Shown: positions 47,974 to 61,203, counted from the first letter of the stretch. The stretch is DNA of 64,000 nt from Punica granatum (GCF_007655135.1 NC_045127.1:20130199-20194198); one strand, 5' to 3'. The notes: generated by a model from the letters alone, not told the origin. Made by a program: numbers and translations.

Positions 47974-50900
47974 TGCGAGATCCGACATTTTTTATATTCA
48001 AATAGCATACATATATTTACATGCTTATATATATATACATATATATATATATATGATACACGTTTACTGGAACCAAAAAGAAAAAAAAAAGGGTAGCAAG
48101 AGGCCCCACGTGGCCTTCCATCCTCCCCCAGCAAACCCACCGCCATTGACTTCTCCCATTTTCTTCCTTGCTCTGTTTTTATGCTGAAAAAAAAACTAAA
48201 GGAACATAGAAGAACAGAGGGGGAAAAACAGAAAAGAAACAGAGCAACAGAGAGAGAGAGAGCTCAAGATGCAGCTCACGGATGAGGGGGACATAAAAGA
48301 ACGAGACTTGATGAAGAGGGGTGAATAGAATGGATCTGGGAAGTGGTGATATAGAGCTGAAACAGTGGTGCCGACTGCAGAGGTGAATTCTGTAGAAACG
48401 GATAAATGAACGGGTGCTTCGGAAGTCGATCAAGAGGTAAGTTGGTTTCCGTTTTCTATGAAACTTCAGAGGGTGATTTCCAGTGGTATAAGCTTCGTCT
48501 TGATACGTTTAGCTCATCAATATGTGTTGATTTGGCTGCCCATCAGACAACTCATTGTTGATCCGTTTTGGTGAGATTGTTGCTTTTATCCATCAATTGT
48601 CTTGGCGAAAAATCTCTCGGTTATCTAAGAATAATTGCTGAGTTCAGTGAAGTCTAGGATTTTCCTCTTCGTTCAGATTGAATATGGTTGTCTTAAGATG
48701 AAGTTGCTTAAGCTTATAGGGATTAATGGAGGATTTAGTTTGTGTGTTGATTTTATGTTTAATTATCCTATCTTGATGTGTTGATTTGGATGAAAGATAG
48801 ATGTATCTATAGGTTTGGCTCTATTTAATTTGTCTTAAGGAATTTGGATTAGATTTCTTGTGTGTTTGATTCATTCTTTCAGAATTTATGTTGACTGGGA
48901 ACTCATTATGTACCGAGTAAATTTTGGGTCTACAAGTTAATATTTGCATATTTTCTTTTAATGTGAAAAGTGTGTTTTCCTTTTCTTTTAAGGTTATTAG
49001 GGGTTAGGATGGTCCTGCCTTATAAATTTTTGTGAATTAGGAATTTGTTTAATTGTGATGGGATACACATGCTAAGTTAAACATTGAGGAATGTGTTAAG
49101 TTTATAAGGATTTATTTATTCGATTGCTTGAGTAATCTGTGAGTTGAAAGCTTGTTAAAGGGTGATTTGAGGAATGAGACAAATCGGTATTGATTGGTTA
49201 TTAATGTGGATGGAAATTAAAGATGGAAATTTTCTTAATTATTTATTTGGAATATATGGTTGTCTTCTTTAGCTTTTGATACAGTTTTGGTGCTTGTATG
49301 TATTTGGTCTTTTATAAATCTCTCACTTTACCTTGAAATTGACATGAGCAATCATGTTTGTTTAAATAAGAATTATGGAGATTGTTTTAAATAGTTTTTG
49401 ACATAAATGAGAAATGGGCATAATGAATATGATATATATATATATATATATATATAAATTGGGACTTATTGGAAATAATAGGCTCTAAGGAAGATTGTGG
49501 GAGGTATCGGAAGTTCATGTGATGGTGCTATATTTTTATTATCTAATTTAATGTTTGTGAATAATAAGGATCGTGGAGATTGAATCCTTGCACTCTGAAG
49601 AGTTGACTGAATTTGCTATCTCTAGGGGGTTTTCGGTGAGTACTTCATTCCATTGTGAAATGATATATATATATATATATATATTATGTGAGTACTCTAT
49701 TTCCTTGTAAAATGATGTATTATAGTTATATAAATTATTTAGGAAGAATATTGTGATAGTTAGAGATTAAGAAATCGGTCTTGCTATGTTGTATGAATTG
49801 ACTTGAGAGATATTGTTCGTTTATGTTTACTTTGATTTGAGATATGCAGTGTGATTGTATATGTTGATTGTGTATGAGATATGTGATGATAATGTGGTAC
49901 CATTGTAATGTGATTGAGATTGTGCTTGTGTATGATGATATATGAGGTGCGATAGCATGGTTTGCATTTGTTTATGCTTGTGATTGTTGTTTGATTATAG
50001 CCATGGGACCGCTGATCCGGCGGTATATAAATAGGACGCCTAGACCGTTGATCCGGCGGGATACAAAAAGAGACGCCTAGACCGCTGATCTGGCGGGATA
50101 CAAAAAGAGACGCCTAGACCGCTGATCTGGCGGGATACAAAAAGAGACGCCTAGACCGCTGATCTGGCGGGATATAAAAAGGGACGCCTAGACCGCTGAT
50201 CCGGCGGGATACAAAAAGGGACGCCTAGACCGCTGATCCGGCGGGATACAAAAATGGACGCCTAGACCGCTGATCCGGCGGGATATAAAATGGACGTCTA
50301 GACTCCTATTGCCGAAGGATAATGGGCAACTCCCGCTTATGAGACATGAATATTGGGAGTTGAGGATGATATGAATGAGATGTGCGGGGTCACGGTACCG
50401 TCATAACTCTGTTGCGAGGAAATGCAACCCTATGGCTATATTGATTGGTTGTGTGGTGTATTGTTTGCCTGGTATGATTGTTGAGATTGTCTGAAGTTGT
50501 TCTGGAAAAATTGTGTTGTTTGCTGATGCTTGATTTAATTAGTGTGTGACTATTAGGTGATGCTGAGTTGTTAGTTAATTTTAATATTGTTATATAGTTA
50601 TAAAGATAATTGATTGGTTACGAATGAGTTTGGTAATTATTTGTATGAAATGCATAATATGCTGTGTTGGTGAATTAAATGATAGACTTGGGTATGCTAA
50701 TATTATCTTTGTTTATTTAAAAACATATTTTTAGTTAATAATAGTCCATTTCACTCTGAAATTTTGTGCTCACTGAGATGCAGCTCATACTCTGCATATA
50801 TTTTTCCAGATAAGCTTCTAGCTGCGCAAGAGTACCATTTTTGATATCAGGGATCAGCTTGGAGAACTAGGTAGGAACCTTAGTTATTTGATAGATATCC

Positions 50901-51129
50901 TTTTTGTACAGAATGAACTTGAGAATGTTACGACTTGAAACTTTTATTTAGTTAGTTTAGCAATGTAGCTTTGCTAGAATCGTACTTATATGAATATATA
51001 TGTGAGAGCTTGTTGGACTAGTTATATATTTTTGAGAGTTATGGAAAGCAGATTTTATATGAATAGTTACGTGATAATGGATGTCGAGAAAATATAGGGA
51101 AAATTCAGCTGAAATTTCGGGTTGTGACA
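47974..51129. mobile_element. Solo LTR-like insertion, 3,156 bp, TSD ATCTG
   Basis: Ends TGCGAGATCC...GGTTGTGACA, flanked by ATCTG (47969-47973 and 51130-51134), inserted in the Copia LTR. Read on the minus strand it begins TGTCACAACCCG, a start common in plant Gypsy LTRs. No PBS, PPT or protein motif was found, so a long solo LTR of another family is the best reading. AT microsatellites occur near 48030-48055, 49435-49456 and 49664-49683. Confidence 0.75.
50008..50301 (+). repeat. 37-bp tandem array, 8 copies
   Basis: Units read ACCGCTGATCCGGCGGGATA then CAAAAAGGGACGCCTAG with few changes. It lies inside the solo-LTR-like insertion, in a G/C-richer island of an A/T-rich element. Confidence 0.95.
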
Positions 51130-51747
51130 ATCTGTCATTAGTTCTGTAATATAATATGTATTTCTTTATAATACGAGATATTTCTGTTATTGTGTGGATT
51201 GCGCTGAATATTATTTTATACAATAACTTCTTTGGAATGGTTGGTTCAATAGGCATCAAGTGTGACTTGATTGTGAGATTCTATAATCACCGAACACTAT
51301 TCCTAAATGTCCATAGTCAAAGTGTTATCGTTAATTATGACGACGATAATGTGGTTAAACTAGTGTAGGTGTCGATTGATGACTAAGTCTCACAGGTCAT
51401 GGATGTCTAGACATCGGATTACACTATAGGTATATATTATAAGTAATGTGTACTGGACTGACCCGCCATGAGACTGCTACATGGATTGTTAGGTGACTGT
51501 CATTAGTATATCTCATAGTGACTATGGTGCAGTGATCCTTTTACTTGAGGTCACCATGGTTTCCTACATATAATGTCATGTACTTTGATGATGTCAAACG
51601 CTGCCGTAATATGCTAGTTATAAAGATAGTTATTGGATATTGCCATAGAGCATGGAGAGGAATGTGTGACCAAAATAAGATTTGTCTTTCATACATAATG
51701 GGAGCGATATCTCACGGCAGCTTGGTGGATGAAGTCTAAAAGTGTAT
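51130..51747 (+). mobile_element. Copia LTR, continued
   Basis: Matches the LTR at 63698-64000 (for example TGCGCTGAATATTA, GGCATCAAGTGTGACTTGAT, CTATTCCTAAATGTCC). It ends at the insertion point 51747 and continues for ~20 bases at 57185. Confidence 0.8.
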
Positions 51748-54700
51748 TGTTAGCACCCTATTCTGGTCCACCAGCTCCAATAAAGAACATCAGCAGCTAC
51801 CTCGACCACAGGTCGACAAGCAGAATTGAATAAGGCCCAGTAAAAGCCCGGGTCACTATTCACAGTCGGGACAACAGGGGCGACCACACGGTCACGGGGC
51901 ATGGACTACAGAAGAGAAGCCAGGGCCACCAAAATGGTCATAGCAAGGAACCAGAGAAGTCGGGCAAGCAACAAACATCAGGGTGACAGAAACCGGCACT
52001 ACAACACTATTCACCATCGGATCGCCGAAGTATCAGAAGGTATCCAATATGGAGTTCTAAATATATCTCATGATGCCAAAACGACCAATGTTGTCTCCGC
52101 GAGCATTTCAAAAATCATCTGCTTAAGCCGGTGCACTCCCGAATATCCACAGACGGCCCTTCTAACTGGTCTTCCGGGACTACAGCCCCATAGGTGAATC
52201 AACGACACCCGAGGATAGGCCTAGCCACACTCAAGGGTCACCAGGACCATGGAACAGGTTTCATACCGTTTTTCGAAAATCATTATGATCTCCCGAGAGG
52301 ATCCAAACCAGGGAAAACGAGGTTCCTTTCTACAAAAAACCCTAGCCGGAGACATTTTTGACGAATTGTCAGTGTGCGAAATCCATGCCAATCAATCCCA
52401 AGGACCTTAAGGGCCAGGGATATAAAACCTAATCACACTGCATGAGTCATTTATGTTTCCCGAGTACCGTTCAGGCGGAAAAAAGGTCCTTTTCAGGCGA
52501 AATCTCGCTCCTAGAGCTTGTCTTGTGAAATTTTAATACCCGAGCTCCGCACCAACCATTCCCAACAAACCCAAGGGCCAGGGAAATCATTTTGGCTCAA
52601 ACTGCACAACTCATCAAGGTCGTCCGAGTAGCTTTTAAGTGGTCTTAAATGTTCCCCAGCAAACCTTTGGGGCTCGTTTTTGACAAATGGAGAATACAGT
52701 GGTCTCCAAACACATCAAAACACTTGGGAAACAGTGGAAAAACTTCGATTGCAGATTCCCAAGACGTCTCCGGTTCCCGATCTTCAGCCAAGGCCGACGA
52801 GTCAACTGTTTCACCTAAAGCACAAAGTGCGCCAATGCAAGTAGTACAGCAAGCAGAGGCACGAATAGGTGACATAAACAGTTAACTTTGCTCCGATAGT
52901 CCAAATCGAGCAAAACCGGCTTCCGAGCCTTCGGTCGACACGAGCATTCACTTATGCAAAGCACGGCAATGTTAGGCTCGTTAGGATCGTCTTTGCGCGC
53001 ACATTGGCAATTCTTTGCTCATGCGAGCCACGAAGCTCGAACCCTCAACCAATCGAGACCCGGGCTTCCCCCGACTCTTCCCCAAGACCTGTGGGACCCA
53101 TGTCCAGCCCTCCACAGCCACGTGCTGCCCCCCATGGCTGGCTCACTCTCCTCCACCCAAATTGCAGAATATCTCTCACACCATCAACTCCTTCCCATTC
53201 ATCACCTACCATCCACTACCCTTGCTTCCCCTACACTCTATTTGACCTTGCCCCTTGCCTTGACTAGCCAACTTCCCCTCCAGCCTTGCTGCCACCGAAT
53301 TCCCCCCTAAGCACCCTTTAATTGCACATAAAATTCACTAATTTGCCTCATTAAGCCTCCCTTTATAAGCCTAAATGCAAGCACACTTAATCATTTAGCA
53401 TCTTGCACTCTCTCTAAAAAACACTCCCGAATTCCTCTCCAAACCTCAGCCCATCTAGCCATCTGTACAGCCACAGAACGAGGCCAACATTGCCGAAAAA
53501 CCAACTGTTTTCCAGCGACTGCCCACTCGACTTGCCCGAGCACCAAACAATCTACATACCCCATACATATTCGACCTCTCGAGTCCATTTCCGTGGTTAA
53601 TTTCAACATTTGAAGCCTCCAGTAGCCCGAAGCACCGCTGCATAGAATCGGGGTTTCCTGTGCATTTCCCTGATTTATAAGCAATCTCTTCCTTTCCACG
53701 ACTAAGGCGAGTTGTGCCAACACTCCTTGAAGGGTCACTTACGACCCACACTCTCCTCGTGACAAGGAGGTCAAGACCCGAGAGCCGTTCCATCGAGCAA
53801 ACCACTTGAGCTCCTTCTATCTTCCCGGTTTCCCCTCGTTTCTTTTTGGTTTTTGTTCTTCTTTCTTCTTTGCGGGTTAGCAGGGGAACTGGCCACCCTT
53901 GAGCCATCTTCAACATCATCCTGGGACCCCTGAGGGTCCATAAACACCTGTGCACAGCAGCCCCCCTCGCCCCTCATAGTCGAGCCAACCGCAAGCGCCC
54001 TTTCTGCACTTCTCGGGCCACTTGAGCTCTCCAGCATTCAGCACGCCTCTTACCTCTTACTTCCCTCTTTCTTCTACCTTGTTTTGTAGGTTGGAAGCCC
54101 CCGGGAGTCCCCTAAGCAGCCGCAACACACCGGCAACTTGGAGAGCCCGAAAATACCCTCTCGGGTCCATTCTTGCACTCGCTTCAGTGTTGAACGTTTC
54201 CAACTTTCCAGCATGCTTTCTTTCTGTTCTTTTGCCTTTCTTTTACTTTATTTTATAGGTCAGGAACCCCCGGAGCAGCCCTTACCAGCCACGTCTACCA
54301 CAGCAGCTTGGGAGCCCGAAACTCCATTTCAACCCCAACGTACTTTCCGGTTATGTACAACCCTAACCAGCGCGCATCAAGCCCTTTCTCGACTTGTTTT
54401 CACTTCCAAGGCATAGGTATAACACTTTAAAAACCCTTAGAGAAGTTAGAACTTTTAATTTTCGAGCTTTGTGGGGTGATAAGGCGGTCCTTGACCGGTT
54501 GTATGCATGTAATCATTTAATGCATTTCCATTTCGTTCGTTATGTTCGTATGGCGTCGTAATGCATGTAGCATGGCTGGAAATGGTTAGGATCGAGGTGG
54601 AAGAGACTACCATGGCCTCGGTTAAGCCATGAGAGCCCACGGCTATGTCCCATGGGAGGGAGCCGTGAGGTCCCTTGGTTCATCCGAGGTCAAGGATGCC

Positions 54701-57184
54701 TCCTCCTCCCTGATCTTGGTCATTTTCCCGTGTTTAATGTTTTTTTTTGTTACATGAGTGGGTGCCGTTTTATCGATTCCATTAAATATCGTGTTTGGGT
54801 ATGTTTGCGTGTTTGCATGTGTTTTCCGAGAGCATGGTGGCACCGATTTCATAAATGCGTGTTATTATCATGCTTAACTTGGTACATGCGAGAAACGATT
54901 AAAATCGAGCCAAAGAGACTGAGCAAGACCCGTGATGGGTCAAGAGAGCTTTCGGCCATCCTCAAGGGGAAGTGGCCGAGAGCTCCTTGACCTATCCCGG
55001 GTCACAGGCAGCCTCGTTACTTCGGTTAAAAGTCGATTCTCGATTAAAAGTTGCATGGTTTGGGTATAGGCGACCATCTCGGGCCCACAAGAGTCCAAAA
55101 GTGCATTGGCCATCATTGACCGGGCGTTCTTAGTCTTCGAGGACCCGTCTTGGTCTTCGTGTCACAAATTGTATCATTAACCCATAACATTCAAGGCTCA
55201 AGGCCATAATCATGAATAATTCCACATGCGAGAAAATGGGATGCGTCATTCGGCTAAGTAAACCACTCGACTTAAACGAATTGCACAAATCGGCTATTAC
55301 TTGGTAATCGCGTCGACGGATCACGAACTGTCGGAAATGCCCCATTTAAACTCACAATTTTAAAAAACACCGCAACGCGTTACACGCGTAGCATGGGCAT
55401 CTAGGGAACGCTAGCGCATCTTGACTCGAGTTTGGGCCCGATTTGAGGCGGTTCAAGTTGGGGTGTACGAGCCTTCCTTAGACTACTCCCAGGCGGAACG
55501 ACCATTTTCTTGTTTCTTTCAGGTCGACACGACCCTGATAGGCCCAAGGGATCGGTTGACACCGACTACTGACTTTCGATAGTCTGTGTTATATGATCTC
55601 AATTTTGCACGAGCACTTTACACATTTTATAGTTCAATGGCATAACTGTTGTTTCGTGGCTCGCCGACACCCTAGGTGGTAGGATGAGTGAAACACCTCA
55701 AGCCACGGGTAGAGATGGCAGCCCGTTCGGGTGCAAGTTTCATTTGCATAGCCCTCTTTATTCAATTTTGGTGTTTTTGTCATCCTAGCGTAAATTCGGG
55801 TATCTAGACATGGTATCTCTATCATAGAACGCGCAATACCCTAGGTTCCAAATCTTGGGTCAAAACATGCATTCTTGGCATAATATGTAAGGCATAGTCA
55901 TTATACATAATAAAATTAAAACAAACCCACACACGTGTAACCGAATTAGCACAACATTCTACCATGTTTTCTTGCTTGTCTAGGCAGGAAAATTGCTTTC
56001 CAAGTAACCCCGGTTCATAATGGGTTAATCACGTAAACAAGACGCATCATACGCGACTTGTCTGTATTCATATGTTTTTATCTGTTTCTATCAGTTTTTG
56101 TCAATTTTTGTCTGTTGCTTGCTGATTTGTTGCGGTTCAAGCCCGAACCCATAGGTTACGCTTTGCACGGGGTCCAATGCCCCAAACCATCGATCACGGG
56201 ATCCAAAGCCCCATACACATCGAGCGTGCGTAACCCGAGTGCGAAACAGGGTCTAGTCCCGAATCACTACCTTGCTTAGAGTAGTGTCTATGTGGAAGAC
56301 ATCTTGGAACGGGTGTGTGAATTGCGGTTTGACAATCACCCGGGAATTCGACCAGTCCCACGGCCGTCTTAAGAGTCGATTGACTCTTTTGCTATCCATC
56401 GATCCGGTTGGACCCGACCCCCGGCTCTTTAAGCCCGCGTTGCCTTAATTTATTTGTCGGTTGCTCAAAATCTCATGGTGAGGTGGAGAGGAATATTTGG
56501 CCTAATGCGAGCCGACCAGGATCCATGTATTGTATTCTTTTATATTCGATAATTATTCGAGAGCGCATTGTAAGGATATTTTTATTTGTACATTTATTCA
56601 TTCATTGTAAGAATCTCCGGCCGGTGAGTAAATGGTCCGAGAGTCAAACCGATCAAGTCAATTTACTTACCCGAAGACAAGTAGATTCAATGCTTCGCAG
56701 TTTTGGTTCGCACGGGGATTCGACTACCATGGTCCGAAGAACCGTAGCGCGATGATAGCGAACTGATCCCTCAACTGCGAGCTTACACTTTTCTCGGGTT
56801 CTTGACCCAAATCGATCATTTCATCGAATTTACGGCGTCAAAACGGGCAAGGAGAGTGCAATCTAATTCATGCGGTAAATAAATAAAAATGGCAAGCCCT
56901 AGGTAAACGGAATATCGAAGGGCATGTGGGATATAGGCCCAACCGTAATAGTACCCCTGAATCCGGAATCTCCAATTTTGCATGATCATTGCCTTAGCAA
57001 ATTAGGTGTATCCTATACCCCTATACCCAGGCAACTTACCGCCCCTCGACATTTGGGTCGTAAACAGGCAAGTGGCGACTCCTTCTCACACGTATCCGTC
57101 ACGCATCCCCGAGAAGGTAGACACTCCCAAGCAGCGCCATAGAGCGCCTGCAAGCCCCGATAAGCTTAAATTCGGGTTCGCACA
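51748..57184 (+). mobile_element. Solo LTR of the long-LTR family, 5,437 bp, TSD TGTAT
   Basis: Starts TGTTAGCACC and ends GGTTCGCACA, with TGTAT on both sides (51743-51747 and 57185-57189). It shares blocks with the LTRs at 20320-47949 and 26609-43063 (for example the ACATTTATTC...GTAAGAAT region near 56590 and GGTCGTAAA...GTGGCGACTCCTTCTC near 57055-57090). Its termini group it with the TGTTAGC...GCACA subfamily. It has no internal region. Frames such as 53455-53955 (-) are not genes. Confidence 0.88.
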
Positions 57185-57189
57185 TGTAT

Positions 57190-57296
57190 GTATACCCAAA
57201 TGAAACATTAGCCGACTCCACCACATATGCCGAGTATATTGTTACTTCTATCTCCACAAAAGAGGTCATTTGGATCAACAAGTTTGTAATGGAACT
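57190..57296 (+). pseudogene. Copia RNase H fragment, left part
   Basis: After ~20 bases of LTR the sequence passes directly into Copia RNase H (ETLADSTTYAEYIVTSISTK, EVIWINKFVMEL), so nearly the whole internal region has been lost. It is interrupted at 57296 and resumes at 60805. Confidence 0.8.
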
Positions 57297-57661
57297 GATG
57301 CAAAACTTAGCACGACTTCAAGGGATCCAGTTCAAGTTCCAATTGGACCGATTACGCGAGCACGAGCAAAGAAGTTTGAAGATGAACTCAACGGCCTGAT
57401 TCAAGAGGTTTAGGCTCAAGCAAATTCCTGGAGGCCCATTGGACATGAACCACGTGATCAACAAAAATCCATCAACATGATTCAAGTTATAGAAGATTCC
57501 GGGCAAGACTAAATTCAGCAACTGTTTGAGGAAGCTTCTAAAATATTTGATGATCAAGAAAAGATATCATCAGATTTGTTTAAAGTTTAAATCTCATGGA
57601 GATATTCTAGGGATATTTAGATTTCATATCTTTATAGATTATGTCATATCTCTACGATATC

Positions 57662-58301
57662 CTAGGTTTTATTTTCCTTATCTTTTAGGAGGAGATATGG
57701 CCATATTAGGATTAGTTTATGTCTATATATATTCATCTTAGTCAATGGTACAAGAGTGATTGATCGTTGATTAAGTACAAAGGAGTATTTGTTTGTAAAG
57801 CCATCATGCTTCATACGCCTATCAAATTGCCATGGACGCCCAAGCAACAAGTGTCCTGCTTGCATCGGTACTACATCACACAGCACTTCATCTTCGTATT
57901 TACTGATTCGAAATGCAACTAATACCTGCTTGTTCACTCTTATCTCACCACTATCATTTAACCATTGCAACTTGTACGGCCTAGGGTGCTTCAACATGGA
58001 CAGTCCCATTTTTTCCACTATGGTTGTGCTTGCGATATTAGTACAACTACCACCATCAATAATCACACTACATACCTTGTCTTTAGCGTAACACCTAGTG
58101 TGAAAGATGTTCTCCCGCTGCACTTCTTCAACTCCCTTTGTTTGCAAGCTCAATGCTCTCCTTGCCACCAATGTCAAAGCAGCAGGGGCTAAATATTCCT
58201 CTTCGGAAATGTCCTCCAATGGGGGCATGTCATCAGTGTCGGAATCTTCATTGTCGGTCACAATTTCACCATTGTCTCGCATCACCATGACCCGCTTGTT
58301 T

Positions 58302-58333
<32 letters not shown>

Positions 58334-59380
58334 GCATTTAAAACACTTAATGTCACGATTCCTGGAGGTAGAAGCGTCGGTTTTACCTTGAGGAACGTGG
58401 CTGGTTGCTTCTTGCTTTTGCTCGGTTTTCAACTTCGACGTGGATTGCTTCTCATCTTTCTTCCACTGATTCGGTTTCCAAGTGGATGTGCTTGGACTTT
58501 GGCTTGCACATGTATTGCCTCTCCTCTTGAACTGGTTCTCAATCTTGATGGCCATGTGCACCATATCCTCCAACTCCACATAATGTTGTAATTCCAAGGC
58601 ATTTTGAATTTCTTGGTTCAATCTAGCCAAAAATCTTACCATAGTAGCCTCCCGATCCTCCTCTACGTTAGCTTTAATCATGGCCACTTCTATCTCCTTA
58701 AAATATTCCTCTACACTACGGTTACCTTGCCTAAGACTTTGCAACTTATTATACAACTCCTGGTAGTAATAACTAGGAACAAATCGCTTCCTCATCACCC
58801 TTTTCATTTCCTCCCACGTATCTATAAGTGGCTCTCTATTTCTTCGCCTATTTATCACCAATTGATCCCACCAAACAATTGCATAATCCGAGAATTCAAT
58901 GGCTGCCAATTTGACTTTCCTAAGCTCGGAATAACTGTAACAATCAAATACAAACTCCACCTTTTTCTCCCACTCAAGGTATGCTTCGGGATCACTCTTT
59001 CCATGGAACGATGGGATTTTCATCTTAATACTACCCAGGTTATTGTCTTCTCGATTCCTAACTTCTCTAAACCGCCCTGCACGTCTCCTATTACTGACAA
59101 CCGAGCCCCGATCATCTTCTTCATCAAAACCGGCCCCATAATTATCTTCATCTTCAACCTTTACTTCCCTCGGTTGAACTCTTTCCCCCTTACGCACATT
59201 AGGAGCGTTTCGTGTCTACTCCACACATGTGTTCTCCATCCGATCTATCCGTTCATGAACTTGCTCCAACTCCAACCTCATCACACGCCTCATCTCACTC
59301 ATCATGGCCTCCATAAGTACTTTCGAATCAGCCAATTCCATAGCACCTTCGAGAATACACTTAGAACTGTTGTGAGACAT
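57662..59380 (-). pseudogene. Gypsy gag and aspartic protease
   Basis: The gag ATG is at 59380; a TAG at 59218-59216 interrupts after 54 codons, and the frame stays open from there to 57662. It shows the retrotransposon gag core (PEAYLEWEKKVEFVFDCY; ERKFVPSYYY-like VMRKRFVPSYYYQELYNKLQ; LRQGNRSVEEYF), one CCHC zinc knuckle (CFKCQGRGHIASQC, near 58345) and a protease active site IIDGGSCTNIAS near 58050. Past RSITLVPLT (about 57755) the frame crosses the junction into the inverted LTR, so the last ~30 codons are not protease. Confidence 0.85.
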
Positions 59381-59979
59381 GATTGCTGCAAAATAAAGTT
59401 AGAAAGAAAGGACCTCACAATTCTCTCCCTTACGCGTTTCCACTCAAGAATGTGAATCACTCTACACTCGTGTTTTCACTCAAACAAACGTGGCTTTTAA
59501 CCCTCTAATGTTCTCACCGCTCTTGCCTTTTTCCACTCAACAATTCTCTTTCAGTTCTTTTGGAACTAAACTAACAACTCCAAATTTTCCAGCAACAATT
59601 CACCAAGAACTCATCAAGGAAAATTAATGGTCAAAGGAAATTTTCGGAAGAAAAGAAACAAGAGAAAAGGCAACCAGAATGAAGTATATCAGAATGTTAT
59701 ATGAAATTCTAGAATCAGAATCAATGTAGATCACAAAGAAAGGGAAATAACAACTTTAGAATGGTCTAAGGTACAAAATTTGGATCAAATTGACAACGAT
59801 GTCTTCTTTCTTTTCTTTCGATCTTTTTTTTTTAGCTCTGTATATTTTTTTTGGGCCGAAATTTTTTTTTCAACTCTTTTATTTTGCTGCTAACAATCCA
59901 CAAAGAACAAACTCAATGAAGCGAAACTCAGCAAATTGAAACAAAAAAGGATAGGATAAACCCGATTTGGAGCCTGATA

Positions 59980-59990
59980 CTCTGATACCA
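59980..59990 (-). other. Primer-binding site of the Gypsy fragment
   Basis: Minus strand TGGTATCAGAG follows an LTR end GATGCATCA-like sequence (GCATCA at ~59993). Matches initiator-Met tRNA. Confidence 0.65.
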
Positions 59991-60804
59991 AATGATGCGA
60001 TTCTCGCCAAGAATGACGAAACTCGACAACTAAAGGAACCCAAGATCGTTCCACGATTAGATTTGAGCGACAAACCTTCGACCCGTTGTTTACGACAAAA
60101 ACAAGAACCTTGGTATAACTGACCTCAACCCGTTATTTATTACCAAACAAGAACCTTGGTATATAGGAAGATGCCACAAATGGTGATGGAAAGCCGTTTG
60201 ATAAGTCGATGAAGACACCACAAACGGTGGTGGAAAGCCGTTTGATAAGTCGATGATGAACGCCACGGAAACTTTCGATAAGTTCGAATTAGTTCTTCAA
60301 AAACCAAAGAGAATACTCTCACAATTTTATGAATGTTCCTTCTTTTAAAAAAATTGACTAAGATGAATATATATAGACATAAACTAATCCTAATCTGACC
60401 ATATCTCCTCCTAAAGATAAGGAAAATAAAACCTAGGATATCGATAGAGATATGACATAATCTATAAAGATATGAAATCTAAATATCCCTAGAATATCTC
60501 CATGAGATTTAAATTTTAAACAAATCTGATGATATCTTTTCTTGATCATTAAATATTTTAGAAGCTTCCTCAAACACTTGCTGAATTTAGCCTTGTCCGG
60601 AATCTTCTATAACTTGAATCATGTTGATGGATTTTTGTTGATCACGTGGTTCATGTCCAATGGGCCTCCACGAATTTGCTTGAGCCCAAACCTCTTGAAT
60701 CAGGCCGTTGAGTTCATCTTCAAACTTCTTTGCTCGTACTCGCGTAATCGGTCCAATTGGAACTTGAACTGGATCCCTTGAAGTCGTGCTACGATTTGCA
60801 TCAT

Positions 60805-61100
60805 GAACTTGGCATGATTCCCAGCATCACAAACCCAGTAGATCTTTATTATGACAACAATGGAGCCATTGCGTAGGCTAAGGAACCCGAATATCACTAG
60901 CGATCCAAACATAGACTCAGGTGCTTCCATCTTATTCGCGAGATTATCGACAAAGGAAATGTGAAGTTATGCAGAATACCAACACATGAGAATCTCGCAG
61001 ATGCACTTACAAAGCTTCTTATACAACTTAAGCATGAGGCTCACACTAGATCCTTAGGCATTAGGGAGATGCTAGATTGGCTCTAGTGCAAGTGAGAGAT
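60805..61100 (+). pseudogene. Copia RNase H fragment, right part, with PPT
   Basis: Continues the RNase H broken at 57296 (GMIPSI-like, DLYYDNNGA, then the region leading to SLGIREML) with stops and shifts. It ends in a purine run AGTGAGAGAT before the LTR start at 61101. Confidence 0.75.
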
Positions 61101-61160
61101 TGTCAGGAATTGGTGTATGCCCTAGAGGCAATCTGTATATTTATTCCTTTATTAGGGTTC
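61101..61160 (+). mobile_element. Truncated Copia LTR start
   Basis: TGTCAGGAATTGGTGTATGC then CCTAGAGGCAATCTGTAT matches the first ~45 bases of the LTR at 63698; after that the sequence differs and soon becomes Copia internal sequence. Confidence 0.7.
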
Positions 61161-61203
61161 GGTGTGAATTTTCACATGTACAAGCTATCATGTTCGTTGT
61201 CTG

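Larger units (their letters stand above)
57297..60804 (-). mobile_element. Gypsy fragment with ~450-bp inverted ends, TSD GAACT
   Basis: The block lies inside Copia RNase H; GAACT is found at 57292-57296 and 60805-60809. The left arm 57297-57746 and right arm 60353-60804 are inverted copies. Each begins at its outer edge with the end of a Gypsy pol frame (GPITR, then RAKKFEDELNGLIQEV) and runs into LTR sequence. Minus-strand order: pol end, LTR (about 60576-59993), PBS, gag, protease, then the inverted LTR piece and inverted pol end. RT, RNase H and integrase are absent. Confidence 0.75.

Noticed and set aside
53455..53955. 166-codon minus-strand frame
   Set aside because: Lies wholly inside a solo LTR, overlaps other frames and has no recognisable domain.
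58604..59455. 283-codon plus-strand frame
   Set aside because: Antisense shadow of the Gypsy gag frame, which has clear gag and CCHC motifs on the other strand.
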